Below are positions 19,953 through 28,416 of a DNA stretch of 64,000 nucleotides, in pieces; the stretch's first letter is position 1, and every line of letters begins with the position of its first letter. The notes below the pieces were generated by a model, which saw only the letters and a list, made by a program, of their open reading frames with translations, was not told the DNA's origin and ran no database searches. This DNA comes from Streptomyces broussonetiae (lineage in GTDB: Bacteria > Actinomycetota > Actinomycetes > Streptomycetales > Streptomycetaceae): positions 310,001 to 374,000 of the forward strand of contig NZ_CP047020.1 in the NCBI RefSeq assembly GCF_009796285.1, given 5' to 3'. The translations under genes were made by a program, and so were the position numbers.

Positions 19953-20111
19953 GTCGGTGATCCTGGCACAGCCAGGTCTTCGCGGGAATCGCTGCCCCGA
20001 ATATGCCGGGTGATGCCGTGGCGAGACGGAGCCCACACTGAGGCAGTAGGCGTTACCTGTCTTGACGGGGGTATACGCGCGTGGTGTGAACGGGAAGTGA
20101 AGGCGGCTGCG

Positions 20112-20591
20112 ATGGAATCAGTGCCCGTGGACGAGGGCGGCGTCACGCAGGGCGAGCAGGCCATTCAGACCACGGTGGCCTTGGACGGTGACAGCACTGT
20201 CATTGCCCGGTCCCGTCATCTGGCTGCTGAGTTCCTCGCTCGCGTGCAGGCTGACCACGGGCTGCCGGTCTCTCAGCGTGCTATGGATCTGACCCAGCTG
20301 GTGGTCAGCGAACTGGTCACCAACGCCCACAAGTACGCTCCGGGGCCGGTGCTGCTGGATTTTCGGATCGCCGGTGACATGGTCGAGGTCGTGGTGTGGG
20401 ACTCCGACCCGGTGCTGCCGATCGCCAAGGCTGCGGACGTCGGCCGTGTGGGGCAGCACGGCCTGGAGATCGTCATGGCCGTCTGCCAGGGCTTCGAATT
20501 GCAGCGGGAACCGGTCGGCAAGCGCATCACCGCCCGCATCGCCCTGCTGGATGACCCAGGCGGGGCGGTCACCGGACGCCGCCCCTTGTAG
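20112..20591 (+). CDS. ATP-binding anti-sigma factor-type protein (HATPase_c_2)
   Basis: A 159-residue GHKL ATPase. The N-box LTQLVVSELVTNAHKYAPGP and the G1 region VVVWDSDPVLP are clear, and GRVGQHGLEIVMAVCQGFEL provides the G2 lid. These proteins, like RsbW/SpoIIAB, bind sigma factors and phosphorylate STAS antagonists; the divergent STAS gene is the likely partner. No sigma factor gene is in the window. Start ATG at 20112 follows GAAGG. Confidence 0.9.
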   Translation: MESVPVDEGGVTQGEQAIQTTVALDGDSTVIARSRHLAAEFLARVQADHGLPVSQRAMDLTQLVVSELVTNAHKYAPGPVLLDFRIAGDMVEVVVWDSDPVLPIAKAADVGRVGQHGLEIVMAVCQGFELQREPVGKRITARIALLDDPGGAVTGRRPL

Positions 20592-20695
20592 GCAGAGCCG
20601 GCCAAGGGCCACGGGACCTTCACATAAGCGGGCTGGTAGCCGGATGCGGGTGCGGGCACCCGTCTGCGGCCGTCTTTCGTGAGGGGCCCGATACC

Positions 20696-20893
20696 GTGGT
20701 CATCGTTGCCTGCCTGCTGCTGCCCATGGTGGCGTTGGTGCTGTACGGGATGGACCGTGTCGAGGACTGCCTGACACGCGCCTCGCAGCCACCCCGTCAC
20801 GCCCGCCGCCGGCACCTGCGCCTGATCCAGGGGGGCAGGCAAGTGCCGCTTATGCGTCCGCAGGCCGATCCGGAACGGTCCGACGCCGCCTGA
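20696..20893 (+). CDS. Small membrane protein
   Basis: A 65-residue protein from a GTG start: one N-terminal span (VIVACLLLPMVALVLYGM), then DRVEDCL and a basic RHARRRHLRLI tail. Short proteins with this MDRVED pattern are common in Streptomyces. It follows the anti-sigma gene in the same direction. Confidence 0.6.
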   Translation: MVIVACLLLPMVALVLYGMDRVEDCLTRASQPPRHARRRHLRLIQGGRQVPLMRPQADPERSDAA

Positions 20894-20937
20894 GGGACGC
20901 CGGCAGGGGCGATTGCCGTGTGAGTGGGGCCGGGCAG

Positions 20938-21214
20938 CAACCTCGTGACGGCGCTGACGAGCACGCGCGGCTCCGCGAGAAGCAGACTGAATGGCGACCG
21001 GAGATCGTCGCCCGGCTGCGGGAGACGGCCTCCTCGGCCGACGGATCACCGGTCATCGCCAACGTGCGCGCAGCAGCAGCACTCGAATGCCTGTGGATCG
21101 TCCTCGGGCAGTGGAGTGACGAGCGGCGGCCAAGAAGACCTTGGCAACCTGCTGGACGCTGCGTTCGCCGCCTTCTCGCCCCCGGCACGCCGGCAGACGG
21201 CCGCTCCGCTGTAA
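20938..21214 (+). pseudogene. TetR C-terminal duplicate, frameshifted
   Basis: Inverted copy of the 3' half of the TetR gene at 4957-5574: LREKQTEWRPEIVARLRETA and IVLGQWS in one frame, then GQEDLGNLLDAAFAAFSPPA in another after a frameshift near 21120. It cannot make a DNA-binding protein because the N-terminal half is missing. Confidence 0.85.
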
Positions 21215-21224
21215 AGGGCCGAGG

Positions 21225-21390
21225 CGGCGGCTTCTCGGCGGTGCCGAAGCGGCCGAAAGGAGTGATCGACCCGGCGGCGGTGATCGCGTCGTCGGAGTCC
21301 AGCCCCGGCCGCGAGTGCAAGAGTAGGGTGTCGATCTGGCCGAAGCGGATGGTGTCCACGCCCAGCCGTGCGAGGCCCCACAGCACCTAT
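21225..21390 (-). pseudogene. SDR C-terminal fragment, second copy
   Basis: Reads ARLGVDTIRFGQIDTLLLHS and ITPFGRFGTAEK, matching the fragment at 4799-4975. It has the same arrangement relative to the TetR remnant and the same IS-end junction, but inverted. Confidence 0.55.
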
Positions 21391-21405
21391 CTGCGCAACC
21401 TCTAA
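21371..21405 (-). repeat. IS terminal-repeat-like sequence, second copy
   Basis: CGAGGCCCCACAGCACCTAT followed by CTGCGCAACCTCTAA is the inverse of 4755-4789 and forms the outer boundary of the duplicated segment. Confidence 0.6.
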
Positions 21406-21429
21406 CGGTCGAAGTCACCCAGACTGGGG

Positions 21430-22437
21430 CTACCGTCCGCGGACGGCGGCGCCCCGGGAGACGAAACTCCGCGCGCGCTGAGGGAGACTGGCGGCCTCCA
21501 GCGCACTGTATCTCCCGCTCGCCACGAGCTGGAACTTGACCCCCTCCCGACCCTCGGGGTGCTCGTAGCCGTCGGGGAGGAACCGCCGGTAGTGCTCGCT
21601 GGCGCGTTGGAAGAACTGCGGGCGCTCGGAGCGGGAGAGACATCCCTCGAGATTGAGAAGGAAGAGGTAGTGACGGATCATACGAGTGAAGAGGAAGGGA
21701 GCCACAACCTCCAGGGCGCCGCGCGCCTCGAGCAAGTCGAAGCTGTCTTCGTACCGGCTGAAGACGTCGAAGTGGGTGCCGCCCGGTGAGCCTGCGGGGT
21801 GCTGAGTGTGCCGGCGGCGGATCTGGACGCAGTTCCACTTCAGGACGGCGACCCGGTCGGCGGCGAGCATGGCACGGTGCACGACTGTGACCTCCTCGTG
21901 GAAACCGTCGGGGAACGCGAGTTCCTGCCGGATCCACAAGTCGCGGCGGACCAAACGGTCCCAGGAGTAGGCGGGAGCACCGAACAACTCGGGCTGGTCC
22001 ATCGAGGCGAAGGGCTCACGTCCCTGCCGGGCAAGCAGGCCGGCGGCGGCACCGGGCCATGAGCGGCCGCGATGGAGGCGAGTGTGCCCGAAGAGAAGAA
22101 CATCCGGCTCGTCTGCCGATTGCAGCCGATCGACCATCGCCTGAAGCGTTTCACCCCCGATGATGTGATCGCTGTCCAGGAACAGCAGGTAGTCACCGGC
22201 GGCGCGCTCCGCCCCCGCGTTGCGTATCCGGCCGATGCCGGCGACGCCTGTCAGCCGCACGACCGAGACCCGCCCATCCCGCCGAGCATAGTCATCCACC
22301 AAGCCCGCAGGGCATTCAGCAGACTGGTCCAGGACCGCGACAACCTCCACATCCCGGAAGGACTGGTTCAGTATCGAATTGAGGCAGACCCCCAGCTGTC
22401 CCTGAAGGTCGTGCGCGGCGACTATGACACTGATCAT
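21430..22437 (-). CDS. Family 2 glycosyltransferase
   Basis: A 335-residue GT-A enzyme starting MISVIVAAHDLQGQLGVCLN nine bases after GGAG. The nucleotide-sugar binding strand ISVIVAA, SFRDVEVVAV and the metal-binding DxD in LLFLDSDHI are present, and GAERAAGDYLLFL is typical of GT2. The C-terminal 150 residues are helical and similar to capsule or teichoic-acid glycosyltransferases. It would transfer a sugar to an envelope acceptor; substrate unknown. It stands alone with a large stem-loop in its leader. Confidence 0.85.
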   Translation of the reverse strand: MISVIVAAHDLQGQLGVCLNSILNQSFRDVEVVAVLDQSAECPAGLVDDYARRDGRVSVVRLTGVAGIGRIRNAGAERAAGDYLLFLDSDHIIGGETLQAMVDRLQSADEPDVLLFGHTRLHRGRSWPGAAAGLLARQGREPFASMDQPELFGAPAYSWDRLVRRDLWIRQELAFPDGFHEEVTVVHRAMLAADRVAVLKWNCVQIRRRHTQHPAGSPGGTHFDVFSRYEDSFDLLEARGALEVVAPFLFTRMIRHYLFLLNLEGCLSRSERPQFFQRASEHYRRFLPDGYEHPEGREGVKFQLVASGRYSALEAASLPQRARSFVSRGAAVRGR

Positions 22438-22472
22438 CGGCGTGGACTCCACTCGAAACGCTGCGAGATGAA

Positions 22473-22515
22473 CAGGGGGCGGGCCCGCCACGGGGGGTAA
22501 ACGGGCCCGCCCCTG
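22473..22515 (-). promoter_or_regulatory. Large GC-rich stem-loop upstream of GT2 gene
   Basis: CAGGGGGCGGGCCCG (22473-22487) pairs with CGGGCCCGCCCCTG (22502-22515), one bulged G, 14-base loop. It starts 36 bases before the glycosyltransferase start and would lie in its 5' untranslated region, or terminate upstream transcription. Confidence 0.55.
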
Positions 22516-22726
22516 TCTTGATGCCGCCCGCGTACCTTCCCCCCCCGGAGAGCAGGCGGCGTGATCCCGACCGGGGTCACTGTGTTCAGCGCGTCCCAGG
22601 TCCTGCGTGTCACAGGGGGCGGCCCATCGTTACAAGATCACCAAGTTTGTGCTCGATCCCCTGCTGCTGACGAACGCGACTTCCGGCAGAGCCAGGAGCA
22701 GCCCCCGCAGTCCGCCTGAAACAAAA
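22516..22726. other. Short stretch without recognisable gene
   Basis: Probable upstream region of the glycosyltransferase and decayed sequence; no coding pattern seen on either strand. Confidence 0.4.
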
Positions 22727-23015
22727 TCACCTGACTCTACGAAAATCGGGGCAGCTCATGCGCCGGTAGAACCGGACCGCCTGATCCACAAGGGCCCGCT
22801 GTGGCTCGCTGAGAGCGGTCGCCGCGGTGAGCTGTTGGTACAGGCGCACGTTCGCCTGGAGGTGACGCTGATACGCAGTCCCGAAGGCAGCTGCGTCCTG
22901 GGCAACACGTACAGCAGGGCTGTTCAGCACGGTCGCGGCGTCCCAAGCCTCGCGGCTGGTGGGGCCGTTGGGTCTGCTGCACGATCGGGCGACATCCTGA
23001 CCTGCCCCACAGTTT
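22727..23015 (-). pseudogene. C-terminal fragment of an unknown helical protein
   Basis: The frame reads SREAWDAATVLNSPAVRVAQ, then LYQQLTAATALSEPQRALVD and ends FYRRMSCPDFRRVR, a helical C-terminus with ordinary streptomycete composition. The start is missing because the upstream part is replaced by an IS256 transposase remnant. Family not recognised. Confidence 0.4.
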
Positions 23016-23832
23016 GGGTTCCAGCTGCGGTGGCTAACTGGCGGCGCAACGCGCGGGCGTAGTGAGTACGGCATCGCTGCCAGCTTGCGCCGGGCAGGGT
23101 GGCGCCGATCGCGTTGACCAGGCCCATGTGCGCATCCGAGATGACCAGTTGGACGCCGGACAGGCCGCGGGCGATCAGTGAGCGCAGGAAGGCCAGCCAG
23201 CCGGCGCCGTCCTCGGCGGTGGCCACGTCCAAGCCGAGGATCTCGCGGTGCCCGTCGGCGTTGACGCCGACCGCGATCAACGCATGCACGTTGATGATGC
23301 GGCCGCCCTCGCGGACCTTCTGCGTGAGCGCATCCACCCAGACGAAGGCGTAGGGGCCGGCATCCAGGGGCCGGTTGCGGAACGCGGCGACTTGTTCGTC
23401 CAGGTGTTTAGCCATCGCGCTGACCTGGGACTTCGACAGCTGGGTCACCCCGAGGGACTCGGCGAGCTTCTCGACCCGGCGCGTGCTCACGCCCAGCAGG
23501 TAGGCGGTGGCGACCACCGAGATGAGGGCTTGCTCGGCTCGCCGGCGTCGCTCCAGCAGCCAGTGCGGGAAGTAACTGCCGGACCTGAGCTTGGGGATGG
23601 CGAGTTCGACGGTGCCTGCCCGGGTGTCCCACTCGCGCGGGCGATATCCGTTGCGGTGGTTGACTCGCTCGTCGCTGACCTGCCCGTATTCGGCATTGCA
23701 GAGGGCATCGGCCTCTGCGGACATGAGCGCGTCGGCGAACGTCTTGACCATCGCGCGCAGCAGATCGGGACTCGCCGCGCCGAGGTTGTCTTCGGCGAGG
23801 GCGTGCAGGGGCACACTGTCGGGTGCGGTCAT
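23016..23832 (-). pseudogene. IS256-family transposase, 3' truncated
   Basis: About 272 codons from MTAPDSVPLHALAEDN: SGSYFPHWLLERRRRAEQAL, YAFVWVDALTQKVREGG with the first catalytic Asp, LVISDAHMGLVNAI with the second, and WQRCRTHYARALRRQLA. The family pattern ends there and the frame enters unrelated coding sequence, so the Glu-bearing C-terminus is lost. It is a different IS256 type from the fragments at 3.2-4.7 kb. Confidence 0.85.
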
Positions 23833-24156
23833 CGTGCTGATCTCCTTCGTGACTCGACATCTCGAAGATCAGCCGGTGGCCGTTCTTGTATCCGGGCACT
23901 CACTCCGACGCCGGGGCAAACGCCCGGATCAGGTGGGAGCCCGTACACCACTTCTCTCAATGTCATGCTCGGTAGTAGTCCCGCGGGTTCGCTCGACCAC
24001 TTCGTGCCTCGTTGTCGGTGGCCAAGTCCCGTTATGCGGCCCGCGGGGCGGCCTTGCGGGCCAGCGGCAGTGGCTTGATAGGAGTGTGAGTTCGTCCGCA
24101 TTGAGGGGTGCCCGTCGCCCGGCCCGTCCGTTGTGCGAGCACAGAGGAGGGGATCG
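23833..24156 (+). mobile_element. Non-coding upstream region of IS110 element
   Basis: No coding pattern. GGCCCGC (24038-24044) and GCGGGCC (24056-24062) form a hairpin. In IS110-type elements the region before the transposase encodes a structured bridge RNA, so this is where one would be expected. The exact element end could not be defined. Confidence 0.4.
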
Positions 24157-25209
24157 ATGGTCGTCTTGGGAATTGATGCCCACAAGCGCAACCACACCGC
24201 AGTCGCTGCTGATGAGCGAGGCCGTGAGCTTGGGACTCACACCACCGGCACCACCAGTTCCGATCACCTGCGTTTACTGGCCTGGGCACGGCGGTTCGGC
24301 GAGCACCGTCTGTGGGCGGTGGAAGACTGCCGACAACTCTCCCGGCGGCTGGAAGCCGATCTACTGGCAGCCGGGGAACGCATTGTCCGCGTGCCTCCCA
24401 AGCTCATGGCCAACTGCCGTAAGGCGGCCCGCACATACGGCAAGTCCGACCCCATCGATGCCTTGGCCGTCGCCCGGGCCGCGCTGCGTGAACCCGACCT
24501 ACCCACAGCCCAACTGGACGGGCCCAGCAGGGAACTGCGCTTGCTGGTCGACTACCGCGAAGACCTGGTCACCGAACGCACGCGCATCATCAACCGGATG
24601 CGCTGGCATCTGCACGAACTCGACCCCGGTCTTGATCCCCCGGCTCGCAGCCTGACACATTCCCGGCAGGTCGCCGTGGTCGAGGACCGTTTGCGTGATT
24701 CCGACGGCATCGTTGCACGGCTGGCCAGGCGACTGCTGGCTCGCTGCCAGGCACTGACCGACGAGATCCGTGAGCTGGAGAAGGAGATCACCGGCAGGAT
24801 CGAGACGCTGGCCCCGAACCTGCTGAAGATCCCCGGCTGCGGCACGCTCACCGCTGCGAAGATCCTGGGCGAGACCGCCGACGTCACGCGCTTCAGGTCC
24901 GAGGCCGCCTTCGCCCGACACAACGGCACCGCACCCCTGCCCGTGTGGTCGGGCAACCGCGCACGACACCGACTCAGTCGTACCGGAAACCGCCAGCTCA
25001 ACACAGCCCTGCACCGCATCGCGGTCACCCAGGCCCATTACCACCCCGACGCCCGCGCTTACCTCCAGCGTCGGCAGAACGCCGGCAACACCACAACCGA
25101 AGCCATCCGCGCCCTCAAGCGTCACCTGTCCGACGTCGTCTACCGGGCCCTCCGGCGCGACGCCCGAGAATCACACAGCAACGTGATCACTCTCGCAACG
25201 GCCGCTTGA
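24157..25209 (+). CDS. IS110-family transposase, apparently intact
   Basis: A 350-residue protein with GAGGAGGGG before the ATG. The N-terminal DEDD nuclease domain shows VVLGIDAHKRNHTAV (Asp7), LWAVEDCRQLSR and KSDPIDALAVARAAL; the C-terminal domain has IPGCGTLTAAKILGETADV and HNGTAPLPVWSGNRARHR with the catalytic Ser. All elements of a functional bridge-RNA-guided recombinase are present. Its sequence differs from the two IS110 remnants elsewhere in the window. Confidence 0.9.
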   Translation: MVVLGIDAHKRNHTAVAADERGRELGTHTTGTTSSDHLRLLAWARRFGEHRLWAVEDCRQLSRRLEADLLAAGERIVRVPPKLMANCRKAARTYGKSDPIDALAVARAALREPDLPTAQLDGPSRELRLLVDYREDLVTERTRIINRMRWHLHELDPGLDPPARSLTHSRQVAVVEDRLRDSDGIVARLARRLLARCQALTDEIRELEKEITGRIETLAPNLLKIPGCGTLTAAKILGETADVTRFRSEAAFARHNGTAPLPVWSGNRARHRLSRTGNRQLNTALHRIAVTQAHYHPDARAYLQRRQNAGNTTTEAIRALKRHLSDVVYRALRRDARESHSNVITLATAA

Positions 25210-25224
25210 CATAGGAGTAATAGG

Positions 25225-26200
25225 ACGCAACCCGTCACGTCTCCGTCCCACGAGCATCGCCGCGCAAGAGCGGCAGTCTAGCCGCGGTGCTGCGCTGGCG
25301 AACCTGTCCTGGTTCTTGCATGACAAGTTAAGTAGATCCTTTGCCTCCGCGCGGCAGCTGCTTGAACCCTCAGCTGACGTTCAGTTCCTGTCCGAGATGT
25401 GACACGCGAACCCGCGCGAGACTTCCAGCTCAACCCACCACACCCCACGCGGGTTACAAGCCAGAGACGTCCGGGATTCTGCGAATTCGCGCGCTTCCCC
25501 GGACACCGGCACCATCCTGGACCCCCAGACGATCGCCGACATCACCGAGCTGTTCGAGGGCATCGACCTGGTCAGAGCCTCACCGGGTCGGTGCTCAGCG
25601 CCACCCGGCCCGAGCACCGGCCGCAGGTCACCCAGGCGATCGACGACATGTTCGGCGACGTCCCGGCCCCGAGGACCCCGAGCTGTGATCGCGACGACCC
25701 CGATACCTGACTGGCAGCGTGCCGCGCACGAAGATCCACACCTACGGCTCGAGTACTAACCCCGACTTGATCGCCGTCGCCCTGGTCCACCCCGACACCC
25801 CGCAAGGCGCGGCCTACCTCCACGGCCATCAGCTCGGCTACACGACCAAGGGCCGGCTGCGCTGCGAGACGGCCGCGATCCTCGGCGTCTGGTAGCTGGC
25901 CTACACGATGCTCACCCACGCCGCCGCCGGCCCGATCGACCTACCACATACTGCCGAAGGCGTCTGCAACTGAACTCGCAGCATGGCCTGTTCATGCCGG
26001 GCCGCTTGCCTGGCTCACTGTGCACGGCGGCACCGGAATCTTCTGCTCACTGTGCAGCCGGACACTCCCCAAGGCGCGTTGCCGACCCTAGATTCGTGAT
26101 GGAACGCACCGGTGCGTGCGTACAGCGAAAGAACCAGCCATGCCCAGTTGGGCTGGGGGACTCGCGCCCAGGAACGCTGCGGCGCCAAATTGCAGTGAGG
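25225..26200. other. Degenerate stretch with coding remnants
   Basis: About 1 kb without an intact gene. Remnants look coding: near 25505 a frame reads DPQTIADITELFEGIDLV then breaks; near 25719-25895 a frame reads NPDLIAVALVHPDTPQGAAY and ends at a TAG, after which LAYTMLTHAAAGPIDLP continues in frame. These suggest one or two decayed genes of unknown family. Confidence 0.4.
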
Positions 26201-26244
26201 TGGGGGATGAGCGTGGCGGGGTGCGTCAGCTGCGGAGTGGGGTC

Positions 26245-26862
26245 ATGGGCGTCACCGCGCTGATTCTGTTCGGGGGACCGGTTGCTGTCGGAACGGCTGT
26301 GGGGTATCTCAGCGGTGGCCGGTTGAGCAGGATCGCAGGCGTGCGGCTGCGATGGCTGTGGCTGCTGTGGCTCGCGGCCGCTGTGCAGGTCGCGCAGCTG
26401 GCTACCGCCGGCCTTCCCGGCACTGCCGGACACCATCTCAGGGCACCGCTTCTTGCATTGGCCATTGCCCTTGCCCTCCTCTGGCTGGGCGTCAACGCGC
26501 GAGGCAGAACTTGGCCGTTGAAGGCGGGGGTGGGACTGGCACTCACGGGTGCCGTTCTCAATGCTCTGCCGATCGCCGTCAACGGCCGGATGCCCTACAG
26601 CATCTCCTCGGCGGCCGTCGCCGGGCTGCCCGCCGGGTCCCAGACTGCCAAAAACGTGCCAGCCGGGCGCAGCACCCGTCTGCTCGCCCTGGGCGACACC
26701 ATCCCCCTTCCGCCTCTGCACGCCGTCGTCAGCATCGGCGACGTGCTCCTGGCGATCGCCGCGGCCCTGCTCGTCGCAACCGCCATGCACCACCCAGCCA
26801 ACGCCGCTCGAGAAGGGAACCAGCCATGTCCCACACCCTCACCTGGCAGCGCCTGGCGCTGA
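26245..26862 (+). CDS. DUF5317 family integral membrane protein
   Basis: A 205-residue protein with about five or six spans, starting MGVTALILFGGPVAVGTAVG after GGAG. DUF5317 features are visible: GYLSGGRLSRIAGVRLRWLW near the N-terminus, the conserved ALPIAVNGRMPYS, and the GDTIPLPPLHAVVSIGDVLL element near the end. Function of the family is unknown. Its last 37 bases overlap the first of six tandem small-peptide genes in another frame, which suggests translational coupling. A role in exporting, processing or sensing those peptides is an inference from that arrangement. Confidence 0.8.
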   Translation: MGVTALILFGGPVAVGTAVGYLSGGRLSRIAGVRLRWLWLLWLAAAVQVAQLATAGLPGTAGHHLRAPLLALAIALALLWLGVNARGRTWPLKAGVGLALTGAVLNALPIAVNGRMPYSISSAAVAGLPAGSQTAKNVPAGRSTRLLALGDTIPLPPLHAVVSIGDVLLAIAAALLVATAMHHPANAAREGNQPCPTPSPGSAWR

Positions 26863-26933
26863 TTGCGTTCACCCTGGCCTCGGTCGCCGTCCTCCTCTAC
26901 ACCCTCGGCGCCCCCAACTACACCGGCGGCTGA
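26826..26933 (+). CDS. Tandem 35-residue membrane peptide, copy 1
   Basis: Begins MSHTLTWQRLALIAFTLASV, continues AVLLYTL, and ends GAPNYTGG. It has one hydrophobic span with a short basic N-terminal part and a polar Gly-Gly tail. The ATG follows GAAGGGAA and overlaps the DUF5317 gene by 37 bases. It is the most divergent copy at the N-terminus (SHTLT instead of LRIIP/LRVIP). Confidence 0.75.
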   Translation: MSHTLTWQRLALIAFTLASVAVLLYTLGAPNYTGG

Positions 26934-26983
26934 GGACCCGCTGGCGGACACACTCCAACACCACCGACCTCAAGGAGCCTTCA

Positions 26984-27091
26984 ATGCTTCGGATCATCCC
27001 CTGGCAGCGCCTGACGCTGACTGCGTTCACCCTGACCTCAGTCGCCGCCCTCCTCTACACCCTCGGCGCCCCCGGCTGGACCGGCGGCTGA
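26984..27091 (+). CDS. Tandem 35-residue membrane peptide, copy 2
   Basis: Begins MLRIIPWQRLTLTAFTLTSV, then AALLYTL and the tail GAPGWTGG. AAGGAG is seven bases before the ATG, in a leader (ACCTCAAGGAGCCTTCA) that is repeated before most copies. It starts 158 bp after copy 1. Confidence 0.8.
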   Translation: MLRIIPWQRLTLTAFTLTSVAALLYTLGAPGWTGG

Positions 27092-27144
27092 CTGATCCGC
27101 CGGCGGACACACACTCCGACACCACCGACCTCAAGGAGCCTTCA

Positions 27145-27252
27145 ATGCTTCGGATCATCCCCTGGCAGCGCCTGACGCTGACTGCGTTCACCCTGACCTC
27201 AGTCGCCGCCCTCCTCTATACCCTCGGCGCCCCCGGCTACGTCGGTGGCTGA
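27145..27252 (+). CDS. Tandem 35-residue membrane peptide, copy 3
   Basis: Identical to copy 2 through LLYTLGAPG; the tail is GAPGYVGG instead of GAPGWTGG. Same leader and ribosome binding site; 161 bp after copy 2. Variation confined to the residues before Gly-Gly is notable. Confidence 0.8.
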   Translation: MLRIIPWQRLTLTAFTLTSVAALLYTLGAPGYVGG

Positions 27253-27301
27253 CTGATCCGCCGGCCGATACTCCGAAAGCACCGACCCCAAGGAGTCGTT
27301 A

Positions 27302-27409
27302 ATGCTTCGGGTCATCCCTTGGCAGCGCCTGGCGCTGATCGCGTTCACCCTGGCCTCGGTCGCCGTCCTCCTCTACACCCTCGGCGCCCCCGATTGGTCC
27401 GGCGGCTGA
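27302..27409 (+). CDS. Tandem 35-residue membrane peptide, copy 4
   Basis: MLRVIPWQRLALIAFTLASV, AVLLYTL, tail GAPDWSGG. The hydrophobic core follows copy 1 (ALIAFTLASVAV) while the start follows copies 5 and 6 (LRVIP), so it looks recombinant. Leader is a variant, CCCCAAGGAGTCGTTA; 157 bp after copy 3. Confidence 0.8.
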   Translation: MLRVIPWQRLALIAFTLASVAVLLYTLGAPDWSGG

Positions 27410-27459
27410 CTGACCCGCTGGCGGACCACTCCGACACCACCGACCTCAAGGAGCCTTCA

Positions 27460-27567
27460 ATGCTTCGGGTCATCCCCTGGCAGCGCCTGACGCTGACCAC
27501 ATTCACCCTGACCTCCCTCGCCGCCCTCCTCTACACCCTCGGCGCCCCCAGCTGGACCGGCGGCTGA
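27460..27567 (+). CDS. Tandem 35-residue membrane peptide, copy 5
   Basis: MLRVIPWQRLTLTTFTLTSL, AALLYTL, tail GAPSWTGG. Leader as in copies 2 and 3; 158 bp after copy 4. Confidence 0.8.
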   Translation: MLRVIPWQRLTLTTFTLTSLAALLYTLGAPSWTGG

Positions 27568-27620
27568 CTGACCCGCCGGCGGACACACACTCCGACACCA
27601 CCGACCTCAAGGAGCCTTCA

Positions 27621-27728
27621 ATGCTTCGGGTCATCCCCTGGCAGCGCCTGGCGCTGACCACGTTCACCCTGGCCACAGTCGCCGTCCTCCTCTACACCCT
27701 CGGCGCCCCCGGCTGGGGCGGCGGCTGA
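27621..27728 (+). CDS. Tandem 35-residue membrane peptide, copy 6
   Basis: MLRVIPWQRLALTTFTLATV, AVLLYTL, tail GAPGWGGG. Leader as in copies 2, 3 and 5; 161 bp after copy 5. Last copy of the array; sequence beyond its TGA no longer matches the repeat. Confidence 0.8.
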   Translation: MLRVIPWQRLALTTFTLATVAVLLYTLGAPGWGGG

Positions 27729-28037
27729 CCAGTCGGCTTGCTGCACGCCCAGGCCCGCCCACGCCGAACGTTCCACCCCCGACACTGCCGACTTCGAGCG
27801 TGTCCGAGCTGCCTGCCTCTTCACCAGTCCACCCGGCGAGCCCGCCGCCGTCCCTATCACCGCCATGCGGCACCCAGCCGCCCCGATGACCGCCGGCGGC
27901 GTTCCCAACCCCGACCAGGAACCGGCATCCGTGACCTGGTCGTACTGACAGGCAACACTGAGCACGGCGGATGGCTGGTACGCCGCGTGCCGGTCGCGGG
28001 GTGTACGGGCCATTTGCCATGCCCGGGGACTGCGGTG
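27729..28037. other. Stretch after peptide array
   Basis: About 300 bp with no convincing gene on either strand. Confidence 0.4.
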
Positions 28038-28385
28038 GTGAGTCGTGCACGCCTCGGTATTAGCGGTGCGGGAGGATGGCGCGGCGACGATCCAGCGTTC
28101 GCGGCCGCATGCGACGCGGTCAGCGCCGCCTCGCCCCCGTGCGGGGTCAGCAGGGTCATCCGGTTCACTCCCCAGCGGGTGGCCCGGTTCCTTGAAGAAC
28201 TGAGCGAGCCGGGGACCACCGTCATCGCGGCCGCCGCCGCCATCGGCGTGAGCAGCGCGGCGATCTACCAGCGGCGCGGCCGGGACAAGGAGTTCGCCAA
28301 AGCCATGGACGGCGCGCGGGAAGCCGCCCGACAGGCCGTCGCAGATCCGGCCTGCCCGGTCACCATGAGGTTCCCCTCCTACTGT
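28038..28385 (+). pseudogene. Helix-turn-helix protein fragment
   Basis: From a GTG at 28038 the frame reads GDDPAFAAACDAVSAASPP, FTPQRVARFLEELSEPGTTV and AAAAIGVSSAAIYQRRGRD, then KEFAKAMDGAREAA. The second helix pair and AIYQRRGRDKEF resemble phage terminase small subunit or transposase-type HTH proteins. The pattern is lost at an IS3 sequence near 28390, so the C-terminus is missing. Confidence 0.5.
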
Positions 28386-28416
28386 GGAGACCGTGACCGG
28401 AGGGATAGTTGGGGTC

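Larger units (their letters stand above)
26826..27728 (+). repeat. Six-unit tandem array, 157-161 bp period, each unit one peptide gene
   Basis: Unit starts are at 26826, 26984, 27145, 27302, 27460 and 27621. Each unit holds a 108-bp gene and a ~50-bp spacer ending in an AAGGAG ribosome binding site. Spacing is not strictly constant, but every frame is kept open, so selection acts on the peptides rather than on DNA structure. Confidence 0.85.

Noticed and set aside
26826..27728. CRISPR-like spacing of repeats
   Set aside because: Units are 157-161 bp and each encodes an open peptide gene with its own ribosome binding site; there are no short repeats with unique spacers.
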